From the NCBI GenBank assembly GCA_009775095.1, contig VSOZ01000007.1, forward strand, positions 1 through 64,000: a DNA stretch of 64,000 nucleotides, written 5' to 3'. Below the pieces are notes generated by a model. That model worked only from the letters and a program-made list of their open reading frames with translations, was not told where the DNA came from and made no database searches. Positions 7,533-15,147 of the stretch are shown here, in pieces. The translations under genes were made by a program, and so were the position numbers. This DNA is from Muribaculum sp. Lineage in GTDB: Bacteria > Bacteroidota > Bacteroidia > Bacteroidales > Muribaculaceae. How positions within the stretch are numbered: the stretch's first letter is position 1; each line of letters starts with the position of its first letter.

Positions 7533-9725
7533 TTAGTTTCCGAGTTCGAGTTGATTCTTTACGAGGTTATAATATGCCCCTTTTGCCGCTATCAGCGATG
7601 CATGGTTGCCGGTCTCGACTACCTTGCCGTCGTCGATTACTATGATTTGGTCGGCGTTTCTGACTGTTGAGAGGCGGTGGGCTACTACGACTACCGTGCG
7701 TCCTTTGTAAAATTCATCAAGGTTTTCTACAATGGCCCTCTCGTTCTTGGCATCGAGGGCGTTTGTGGCCTCGTCAAGAAATATAAAGTCGGGATTCTTA
7801 TATACGGCACGGGCTATGAGTATGCGTTGCTTCTGTCCTTTGCTAAGCCCTACTCCGTCGTGGCCTATCACCGTATTGTATTTCAGCGGAAGCCCCGTCA
7901 CATAGTCGTGTATGTTGGCTATGCGGGCGGCTTCTTCCATGCGTTCCACATCAATCTCTCCGTCATCGACCGCTATGTTGCGGGCTATTGACTCGGAGAA
8001 TATCACTCCGTCCTGCATGACGACTCCGCAATGACTCCGCCACCATTTCAGGTTGTAATCACATATGTCGCGTCCGGCTATGGTTATTGTGCCCGACGTT
8101 ACCGGATAGTATCCGAGCATCAGCTTTATCAATGTCGTTTTACCGCTACCGGAAGCCCCGACGATTGCGGTCACTTTTCCCTGCGGTATGTCAAACTCTA
8201 CACCCTCAAGGGTTTTCCTCAATGCGTGAGGGTCGTACTTGAAGTCAACATCTTTGATGCAGATTGACTTCTCTGTAGTAAATGCGGTAAGTCGGTTCTC
8301 GTCAGTCTCCTCGTTTCTGCCCGAGTGGACTTCATTGATGCGTTCAAGCGATATTTTCACATCCTGCAGTGAATATATAAATGCCATAAGCTGCTCTACA
8401 GGTGAATTCAGCTGTCCGATTATATACTGCACGGCGAGCATTGCTCCGAGAGTCATCTGTCCGTTTATTACCGCAGTGGCCGCAAGTACGGTTATGACTA
8501 TGTTTTTCACCTCATTTATAAATATGGAGCCGGCTTCCTGAGTCTGCTGTAGCTTCAGCGACTTCATCTGTACATTAAAAAGGTCAGCTTGCGTATCCTC
8601 CCATTCCCAACGTCGCCGCCGTTCACAATTCTGTAGCTTTATCTCCTGCATCGAAGTAATGAACTGATACGTCTTGTTCTGGTTTATGGCCTGCGCCTCA
8701 AATGTCTCATAGTCCAATAGTTTTCTTTTTTTAAGGAAAGAGACAATCCAAAAACCATATGTGACGCTCCCTAAAATAAAAATGATAAAAATAAGGTGGT
8801 TGTAAAAATACAAGACGAACCCAAATATGAAAAAATTAAAGAAAGTAAAAAGGGCTCCTAAAGTCTGTTTGGTCAAGAAGGTCTCTACTCTCGAGTGGTC
8901 AGCTATTCGTTGTAGTAAATCACCGGTCAGTTTTACATCAAAAAAAGACATGGGTAGTTTTAGCAATTTAATAAAAAAATCACTGACAAGCGAAATATTG
9001 ATTCTCATGGAAATGTGTAGCAATATCCATCGGCGGATAAAGTCAGTAGCGGTTTTTCCCGTTATAATCATCAATTCTCCCAGTAGAATAAGCCAAATAA
9101 GACCTATATCTTGATGTTTTATGCCTATATCCACAATGGCTTGAGTCAGGAATGGCATTATCAGTTGTAATATACATCCCAGAAGCAATCCTGAAAATAT
9201 TTGGATAAAGTGTTTTTTGAATCGGTTGAAATAACGAAATAAAAATTTAAATGAGTTTTTATTTTTTGAAGTATCTGCTGTTATGTGCCCGAATTTCGGT
9301 GTTATTTCAATAATCATAGCCAATCCGAAACAAAAGGCATCTTGCTGAATTAAGCACCAGTGCTTTTTGAATTCATGAGCGGAATACACTACATTGCCTT
9401 TAGCCGGATCGGTTATGTAAAAAGTGTTTCCATCAGGGCTGACTTTATATAAAACTACGAAATGGTTTTGATTCCAATGTAGAATGCATGGCGATTTTAT
9501 ATCTTTCAGCGCATTGATGTTACATTTTATGCAGGTTGATTTCAGCCCAATTGCATTTGTCGCATCAGACAGCGCGGAAAATGAAACACCATTGTTTGCG
9601 GTATGGCAGTATGTGGAAATTTGCTCTAAAGAGTATTCTTTTCCATACATGTTGCATATAGTGGCAAGGCAAGCTGCACCACACTGCATGGAATCCAACT
9701 GGTATACAATATTGCATTTTTTCAT
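7533..9725 (-). CDS. Peptidase-containing (C39) ABC exporter
   Basis: A 730-residue bacteriocin-type exporter of the SunT/LanT/ComA class, which cuts double-Gly leaders and exports the core peptide. The N-terminal C39 domain carries Cys15 (SMQCGAACL), His88 (NQNHFVVLY) and Asp106 (ITDPAKG), the expected catalytic residues. Six membrane helices occupy about 165-440. The nucleotide-binding domain has Walker A GASGSGKTT (about 523), the signature LSKGQKQR (about 627), Walker B FIFLDEA (about 647) and an H-loop His (VVAHRLS). The start is the ATG overlapping the preceding gene's stop by four bases (ATGA). Base composition changes within the gene: the N-terminal and membrane part is AT-rich, the ATPase part GC-rich like the host. 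The precursor peptide encoded at 12669-12863 is the obvious substrate. Confidence 0.93.
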   Translation of the reverse strand: MKKCNIVYQLDSMQCGAACLATICNMYGKEYSLEQISTYCHTANNGVSFSALSDATNAIGLKSTCIKCNINALKDIKSPCILHWNQNHFVVLYKVSPDGNTFYITDPAKGNVVYSAHEFKKHWCLIQQDAFCFGLAMIIEITPKFGHITADTSKNKNSFKFLFRYFNRFKKHFIQIFSGLLLGCILQLIMPFLTQAIVDIGIKHQDIGLIWLILLGELMIITGKTATDFIRRWILLHISMRINISLVSDFFIKLLKLPMSFFDVKLTGDLLQRIADHSRVETFLTKQTLGALFTFFNFFIFGFVLYFYNHLIFIIFILGSVTYGFWIVSFLKKRKLLDYETFEAQAINQNKTYQFITSMQEIKLQNCERRRRWEWEDTQADLFNVQMKSLKLQQTQEAGSIFINEVKNIVITVLAATAVINGQMTLGAMLAVQYIIGQLNSPVEQLMAFIYSLQDVKISLERINEVHSGRNEETDENRLTAFTTEKSICIKDVDFKYDPHALRKTLEGVEFDIPQGKVTAIVGASGSGKTTLIKLMLGYYPVTSGTITIAGRDICDYNLKWWRSHCGVVMQDGVIFSESIARNIAVDDGEIDVERMEEAARIANIHDYVTGLPLKYNTVIGHDGVGLSKGQKQRILIARAVYKNPDFIFLDEATNALDAKNERAIVENLDEFYKGRTVVVVAHRLSTVRNADQIIVIDDGKVVETGNHASLIAAKGAYYNLVKNQLELGN

Positions 9726-12556
9726 TTTGCTGTATTGAATTTCCATTGGAGTCCTAACATGAAATATTTGGGCAAAACGTTACGGTATGTTTCTGTACGT
9801 CCCTGAGCATTGACTGAATAAAAGACATTGCTGAGATTGTGTAGGATGTCATATCCGTCAAGAGTGAAGAGCAGGCTGCCTTTCAACATGCTGTATGATA
9901 TACGGGCGTTCCAGACATAATTATCCGTATTAAGATTATTATCTTGATATCCTCTCCTGCTATAGACCATAAAGTCTGTATTTATTCCTATCCCGTAGGG
10001 TAGTTTTAAAACGCCTTGTAGCCCGTAATGAAATTCCATGGTATTGAACGAGGAAAAATCCTCGGCGTCCCCTGTGAAATGTGAATAATTTATATTGCCG
10101 GTCAGTGCTATACGCTGTCCGAATTTTGTAATTCCGAATGACAGGTTTTCATCGACGGAGTGTCGGTTCACTCTATTGGTTTGTGGAGTGTCTCCGGTCA
10201 CGATTATGTCAATGCTGCGTATGTACTTACCTGTTATTGCGTGCTTTATCGAAAACATATTCATCTTGCCAAAATCCAGATTTACATAGTTCATTCCCGA
10301 AATAATTCGATTGCCGTTCACATTATAGGTCTTTAATGTCTTGATGCCGGTTTCGTAGTCATATGTAAGCCCTTTTGCCAAAGCATTATGCACGGCTTCA
10401 TAGTTAAAAGCGGCAGAGGCAGATAATCTTCTGCGAGGTATTGACAGTGAATAACTTGCGTTTAATCTAAAAGTGCCGGAATTTTTAAGGTCAGGATTGC
10501 CTTTGACAATGATAAGCGGGTCGGTTGTGTCTGTTATATCAATCATGTCGAGTAGGTCCGGTGCTTTGGTCGTATAGGTTGCGGTTGCAAACCAAGTACT
10601 ATAGCCGTACGTGTATTGTATGAATGAATTTCTTTTTTGCTCAAACAATGTACTTGTTCGGCGTTTGGATCTGTTTACAAGTCCTCGCTCATAATGCAGG
10701 CGATCGGTTGATATGATTATCGGGAATGATAACTGAATCCAACAGTTTCCTATTTCCGCGCCAAATTCGGGAGATATTGTGTGTGTAACGTTTGTGGATT
10801 TCTGTTTATAGCTGTTGTCTATATCAAGAACCATGGTTGACAAGTTATAATAAGAAGGCGATTTATCTGTATTGTCATTATCTTCAGATGAGTGGTACAG
10901 CAGTGAATTCGCATTCTTGTCGCTATATGAAAACATATAGTCGAAGTTTATGCTTGTTTTTCGTCCAAGAACATGAACGTATGATACTTTTACGCCAAGA
11001 TCTTTTTTTCTGTCGGGGAAATTATTGGTATGACGTAGGGCTGACTTATTTAATTCAGGTGTGTTTTTGAAATTCAGCGAGTAACTTTCATCTTTATTTT
11101 CATGGTTGTTCTCACCGCCGAACCGGGCTTCAAACAGCACAACATTAAATGTTTCGGGAATCTTTAATACAATACCTGTAGTTACATCATAGTTGATTTT
11201 GTGCCCGTCAAAGGCTTCATCTGACAGTTTTCGGTTTATCAGGCTTTTATTGTCGGAATATATATTGCGAATGAATTCCGGACTCCAATCAGATTGTTTT
11301 TCCGAAAAGGCTGCTTGGGTCTCGGTCAAGTATGCATTCCACCTTTTGTATTGCAACGAAGGATTCAGCCACCAGAGTATTTGTTCTTTTTCCATCTTTA
11401 TCTCATGCCGGGTCGAGATGTCTGTATTTGTATGGTTGACTTTGTTGTGTGAATAATTGTATGTGAAGGTCGGTTGTGTGAAATTGGTTTGAGCTATGGA
11501 TGTAGCGTCGTGATTATCGGCTTTGTTTATAATAAGGTCTCCTCTGATTTTCCACACATTGTCGGGCAGATCATAAAAATAGTCAACTCCGCCGGAAATG
11601 GTTTTCTTGGTTCCCGTACCAATTTTTGACGGAGACCAGTCTAAAATACCTTCCCCCGGTTTACGGCTCTCATTAATGTTATTGGCATTTGAGAATATTG
11701 AGATACGACTGCGCGGTGCGATACGACTTAGGAAGCCTCGGCCTATATATCTGTCTGATGTTCCGTAGCCGGCCATGAAATTGCCCAACCATGAGTCCAT
11801 ATAGTCTTTTTTTAACCTGACGTCCATTACAAGTTCTTTGTTGCCGGTCACTTCTTGGCCTATATAACTGTCAACGACGTTAAGCCGTTCATATAATTTT
11901 ATGTCCTTTACCGTATAGGCACCAAGATTTTCAAGCATTATATTGTTGTTTCCCTTAAAAAAGTCCTTTCCGTTAAGAATCAGATTGTCGACAAACTTGC
12001 CGTTGACGTATATACGTCCGTCATCATGCAGCTCCACACCCGGCAGCTGTCTTATGAGTGCGTCAAGCATACTGCCTTCTGCCAGAATAAACGCGTCGGC
12101 GTTAAATACTACCGTGTCGCCTTTATTGTAAAATTTTACTTTGGAAGCGGTTACTGTTACTTCCGATAGTTTGTGAACCTTGCGCTTGAGGTATATTTTG
12201 CCTAAATTCAATAATGATACATTTAACTTTTTTGAGTTGAGGTTTACATAATGTGTCTCGTGTTCATCCTCGGAAACTCTCAGGATATAACCGATATTGT
12301 TGTCTTTAATGTTTATACCGAATTCGGAAGTATAAACAGTGTCATTCTGATTTACATACATTCGTGATGCGAAACAACTTGCAATAATGCTGCTGTCATT
12401 TGTGCTTAGTAGATCAATACGGCTTCCGATCAATGCCTCTTTAGTGACATTATCATATATCTTGCCGGTCAAAGCCGTCTCTTTTGCTTCGACATAAGCA
12501 GGCCCTGATAAGAATACTAAAACGAATATGATGGTATGAATCAACGTCCGAGACAT
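9722..12556 (-). CDS. TonB-dependent-receptor-like outer-membrane beta-barrel protein of the peptide locus
   Basis: A 944-residue protein. The start is set at MSRTLIHTI, which gives a clean signal peptide (to about VEAKE). The N-terminal beta-sandwich (about 25-125, carboxypeptidase-regulatory-like; GKIYDNVTKEALIGSRIDLL) is followed by a plug domain (about 130-240; LSEVTVTASKVKFYNKGDTVV, LIRQLPGVELHDDGRIYVNG, NGKDFFKGN). A long beta-barrel ends at LGLQWKFNTAK. This is the OMP_b-brl_3 style receptor frequent in Bacteroidota. Its place between precursor and exporter suggests that it passes the peptide across the outer membrane, or is its receptor. No clear TonB box is visible. It overlaps the exporter start by four bases. 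Confidence 0.85.
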   Translation of the reverse strand: MSRTLIHTIIFVLVFLSGPAYVEAKETALTGKIYDNVTKEALIGSRIDLLSTNDSSIIASCFASRMYVNQNDTVYTSEFGINIKDNNIGYILRVSEDEHETHYVNLNSKKLNVSLLNLGKIYLKRKVHKLSEVTVTASKVKFYNKGDTVVFNADAFILAEGSMLDALIRQLPGVELHDDGRIYVNGKFVDNLILNGKDFFKGNNNIMLENLGAYTVKDIKLYERLNVVDSYIGQEVTGNKELVMDVRLKKDYMDSWLGNFMAGYGTSDRYIGRGFLSRIAPRSRISIFSNANNINESRKPGEGILDWSPSKIGTGTKKTISGGVDYFYDLPDNVWKIRGDLIINKADNHDATSIAQTNFTQPTFTYNYSHNKVNHTNTDISTRHEIKMEKEQILWWLNPSLQYKRWNAYLTETQAAFSEKQSDWSPEFIRNIYSDNKSLINRKLSDEAFDGHKINYDVTTGIVLKIPETFNVVLFEARFGGENNHENKDESYSLNFKNTPELNKSALRHTNNFPDRKKDLGVKVSYVHVLGRKTSINFDYMFSYSDKNANSLLYHSSEDNDNTDKSPSYYNLSTMVLDIDNSYKQKSTNVTHTISPEFGAEIGNCWIQLSFPIIISTDRLHYERGLVNRSKRRTSTLFEQKRNSFIQYTYGYSTWFATATYTTKAPDLLDMIDITDTTDPLIIVKGNPDLKNSGTFRLNASYSLSIPRRRLSASAAFNYEAVHNALAKGLTYDYETGIKTLKTYNVNGNRIISGMNYVNLDFGKMNMFSIKHAITGKYIRSIDIIVTGDTPQTNRVNRHSVDENLSFGITKFGQRIALTGNINYSHFTGDAEDFSSFNTMEFHYGLQGVLKLPYGIGINTDFMVYSRRGYQDNNLNTDNYVWNARISYSMLKGSLLFTLDGYDILHNLSNVFYSVNAQGRTETYRNVLPKYFMLGLQWKFNTAK

Positions 12557-12668
12557 ATGATTTATTATAATTATTAAATTGGGAAATCGAGACCACATGT
12601 CTACGCAATTATAGAATTATGTGGCCCCGACAAGATTTTGAGACTGCTATCAGACGACAGCCAATGTG

Positions 12669-12863
12669 TTAAGAGAATTTTCCGCAGTAGTTATTGCCAC
12701 TCATGCATTGTCCATTGCCATGTTTGTAATACTCTTGACATTCATTAGTTTTATACCAATGCGTGGTATAAGTCCCGCATGACCATCCTCCCAAAGTGCG
12801 GTCAGTTTCCTCTCGTGTCATTTCGATCATTTGAGGTGCTTCAATTAATTTGATTTTGTTCAT
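12669..12863 (-). CDS. Double-Gly leader precursor peptide with four-Cys core
   Basis: A 64-residue peptide. Residues 1-26 form a leader (MNKIKLIEAPQMIEM, then TREETDRTLGG) ending in Gly25-Gly26, the cut site expected for the C39 exporter. The 38-residue core starts at Trp27 and has Cys at 29, 42, 53 and 60, several Tyr and two Trp, Lys at 38, 47 and 62, and ends GKFS. It resembles the Bacteroidales GG-leader natural-product precursors (the TIGR04149 class) in general plan. I do not recognise the core. The ATG overlaps the upstream gene's stop (ATGA), so translation is coupled. A 112-base gap with a weak dyad follows before the receptor gene. The product could be disulfide- or thioether-linked, given the radical-SAM enzyme nearby. 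Confidence 0.8.
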   Translation of the reverse strand: MNKIKLIEAPQMIEMTREETDRTLGGWSCGTYTTHWYKTNECQEYYKHGNGQCMSGNNYCGKFS

Positions 12864-13294
12864 TGTTTTGTTTTTTTAGTTAGAAAAACGGGCCCTATTT
12901 TTAGTTCTCTATCTTCCATCGGAGTCTCCAATGTTATTTTATCGGAGAGGTCAAAAATGACCGATTTGCTTTGATAATATTTGTTGTTTATGTTCAATAT
13001 GTATTTGGTCCTGAAATCGGGAATAACAAATACGATGCGCTCCATATCGTGAACTCCGTCATCAGAAGTCCAGCTTTCATAAGTGGAATTTCCTTTAGTC
13101 ACAACTGTTGAATCTGATGCATTCATCAGTTTGAACTCCGCCGGTACGGCTTCTTGAGTTATAGAGTCCTTTACTGATGTGATTATGAATACCCATTGGT
13201 TTTGTGGAGTAGAAGGCATTTCTACGCTTTGTCCGGCCGATTTTACCGGTATAAAGGCGAGGATGCTAAGGATGCCGATGATTAGTTTATTCAT
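12860..13294 (-). CDS. Small secreted beta-domain protein, a free-standing relative of the receptor N-terminal domain
   Basis: A 144-residue protein. The start at MNKLIIGILSIL gives a typical signal peptide (cut near SAGQS). The mature part (SVKDSITQEAVPAEFKLMNA ... KYILNINNKYYQSKSVIFDL ... KIGPVFLTKK) follows the same order of strands and similar words as the first 110 residues of the receptor encoded at 9722-12556 (KIYDNVTKEALIGSRIDLLS ... YILRVSEDEHETHYVNLNSK ... NLGKIYLKRK). I infer a free-standing carboxypeptidase-regulatory-like (transthyretin-like) beta-sandwich in the periplasm or outside the cell. It lies between the maturase (one base gap) and the precursor (four-base overlap), so it is part of the biosynthetic unit. 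The function is unknown. Confidence 0.7.
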   Translation of the reverse strand: MNKLIIGILSILAFIPVKSAGQSVEMPSTPQNQWVFIITSVKDSITQEAVPAEFKLMNASDSTVVTKGNSTYESWTSDDGVHDMERIVFVIPDFRTKYILNINNKYYQSKSVIFDLSDKITLETPMEDRELKIGPVFLTKKTKQ

Positions 13295-13295
13295 A

Positions 13296-14585
13296 TTAGT
13301 TATTTTTAGATAGATAATGACAATATAGAAGTTCGTCCATACCATCTTTTAATAGATGACATGTCTCAAGATGTCGTCCTTCATATTTGTTTAACATCCT
13401 GACGCGAGGACAACCGCCGTCACAGATAGGAAGTAAACCGCATTCCACACACTTATCATCATCCAGTTGGTCGATGCCTGTAGTGTATCTGAGCATTAAC
13501 TCTCTGTTATATGAGGTTTCTGCCAGATTTCCGACAACGTACTCTTTACGACCTACTTCTTCCCAACATTTGTAAAGCTCGCCCTCCGGACCGATGACCA
13601 AGGAGTTGGTATTTCGGGCGCTACAGCTGTTTCTCATTATGGACGGAAAAAATGAAATAGGCTTGATGTGATGATTATGGAAAAGAGTGCACATAAAATT
13701 GACAATCTGTTGATGGTTAAATGCGCAGGTCGGAATATCGTGATCTCTGTCAACAATGAAGCCCGGCACTACATCTACACATTTTATGTCTTTAGAAACA
13801 AAATAATCATAAACCTTAAGATAGTCATCCGTGTTATTGGCGTCAATATTGACTCGAATCACAATGCGTACGGATGGTGCATTCTCAATGCAATATGATA
13901 TATTACGGATAATCCGGTCAAATGTAGGTGCTCCTGACTTGAGACATCGCTTTTTGTCGTGGGAGTCAGCTAATCCGTCTAATGTAATCTGGATCATGGA
14001 TATCTTTAACTCCTCCAGATGTGATACTACGTCGGGAGTCAGTAGATACCCGTTTGAAATCATGGATGCAGAATAGCTTGGCACTATGTCGATCAGTCTT
14101 TTTGTCAGACTTTGTATTCTTTTGAAGCCGAGTAGAGGTTCGCCTCCAAACCACATGATACTTAAATGTTTCAAACTCTCCTTATGCTCTATAAAAGATA
14201 CGATATTATTCTCTACTTCGTCGGTCATGAAGCTGTTGGGATGATTGGCTTCAAAGCAATAAGGACAATCAAAATTACATGATAATGTAGGATTTATTGT
14301 CAGATGCAGGCTTTCTTGGTTAAATTTACGTTGCTGGGCTATAAAACGTATCTGATTGAGAACCATATCTTCATCTACATTTATAACTTGCATTTGATTG
14401 AGAGTGGACATAACCTCACTGTCAATCTCTACCACTTGATTGCCATCGCGAAGTTTAAGTAGAGTGTCGTATGTATCTGAGTCCAATAAAGCAAAGCTAT
14501 TGGATAGAGAACTATACAAGAAGTGATGACCTCCTTTTCTGAATAAAAAGCTATATTTAGACCATGTAGCCATGTGCGTGGACAT
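13296..14585 (-). CDS. Radical SAM/SPASM peptide maturase
   Basis: About 429 residues, starting at MSTHMATWSK; an upstream in-frame ATG at 14642 would run into the previous gene. The N-terminal 100 residues (YSFLFRKGGHHFLYSSLSNS) look like the leader-binding winged-helix region that precedes many peptide-modifying radical SAM proteins. The cluster motif is CNFDCPYC (Cys at about 103, 107 and 110). GGEP (FGGEPLLG) and a TIM-barrel core follow. The C-terminal SPASM domain, with Cys in NSCSA, YKCW, CVECGLLPICDGGC and a final ETCHLL, binds auxiliary Fe-S clusters. Such enzymes make thioether or carbon-carbon crosslinks in ribosomal peptides. The precursor at 12669-12863 is the likely substrate; the bond made is unknown. 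Confidence 0.92.
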   Translation of the reverse strand: MSTHMATWSKYSFLFRKGGHHFLYSSLSNSFALLDSDTYDTLLKLRDGNQVVEIDSEVMSTLNQMQVINVDEDMVLNQIRFIAQQRKFNQESLHLTINPTLSCNFDCPYCFEANHPNSFMTDEVENNIVSFIEHKESLKHLSIMWFGGEPLLGFKRIQSLTKRLIDIVPSYSASMISNGYLLTPDVVSHLEELKISMIQITLDGLADSHDKKRCLKSGAPTFDRIIRNISYCIENAPSVRIVIRVNIDANNTDDYLKVYDYFVSKDIKCVDVVPGFIVDRDHDIPTCAFNHQQIVNFMCTLFHNHHIKPISFFPSIMRNSCSARNTNSLVIGPEGELYKCWEEVGRKEYVVGNLAETSYNRELMLRYTTGIDQLDDDKCVECGLLPICDGGCPRVRMLNKYEGRHLETCHLLKDGMDELLYCHYLSKNN

Positions 14586-14611
14586 TAGTTGATGGATACT
14601 AAGACGGTTTG

Positions 14612-14980
14612 TTACAGTTGAATTTCGCCATCGGCTATCCATGACTCCGTAACGATCTCTATGCTGTATAGTCCGGGAGCCGATATTTGAAATGAGGTGT
14701 TTATCTCAGAGTCATATCCCACTATGTTTTCATTCAGGTAGAGGTATACTTCTCCTTCTGCGTCACCGTTGTAGCATATACTTATAGTCCGGCTCTCTTC
14801 ATCATAATATGCTTCTATTGGAATACGCATAGGAGCACGATGAACTTTTGATTGATCTTTGTCTTTTCTGTGGATATTTAATTTCATCAATTGCTCAGAA
14901 GAGTTAGTTTTTGTTTCTTCGGCAATTGACGGGATAGAGAATGCTATCATTACGAGAATAAGTGATAAAATCTTTTTCAT
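14612..14980 (-). CDS. Secreted DUF3244-type protein
   Basis: A 122-residue protein. The start at MKKILSLILVMIAFSIPSIA gives a signal peptide cut near residue 20. The C-terminal half (IEAYYDEESRTISICYNGDA, VYLYLNENIVGYD, ISAPGLYSIEIVTES) is an Ig-like beta-sandwich characteristic of DUF3244 proteins. These are small secreted proteins of Bacteroidales often found beside TPR-type regulators. The function is unknown. It is the first gene behind a good promoter at 15010-15041 and lies 26 bases ahead of the radical SAM gene, so it leads the biosynthetic operon. Confidence 0.7.
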   Translation of the reverse strand: MKKILSLILVMIAFSIPSIAEETKTNSSEQLMKLNIHRKDKDQSKVHRAPMRIPIEAYYDEESRTISICYNGDAEGEVYLYLNENIVGYDSEINTSFQISAPGLYSIEIVTESWIADGEIQL

Positions 14981-15009
14981 TTTGTTGGGTTTTGATTGAT
15001 TTGACAATG

Positions 15010-15041
15010 CAAAATTACGATGACAGACTTTCACCCTCCAA
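15010..15041 (-). promoter_or_regulatory. Promoter of the peptide biosynthetic operon
   Basis: On the minus strand there is TTG at 15041-15039, a 21-base spacer and TAATTTTG at 15017-15010. This fits the Bacteroidota consensus 30 bases ahead of the DUF3244 gene. It separates the operon from the regulator gene upstream. Confidence 0.7.
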
Positions 15042-15147
15042 AACAAAACTTTCATGTTTTGAAATTTTTTTCATACGTTTATCTGCTGTTTATCAGGCGT
15101 GTATGTTTCGGTTGCGATTTTATTTCAGCGCAATGGTTTGTGGACTT

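Noticed and set aside
12593..12624. CCACAT...ATGTGG dyad between the precursor and the receptor gene, considered as an attenuator
   Set aside because: Six-base arms with a 20-base loop and no U-tract; too weak to call.
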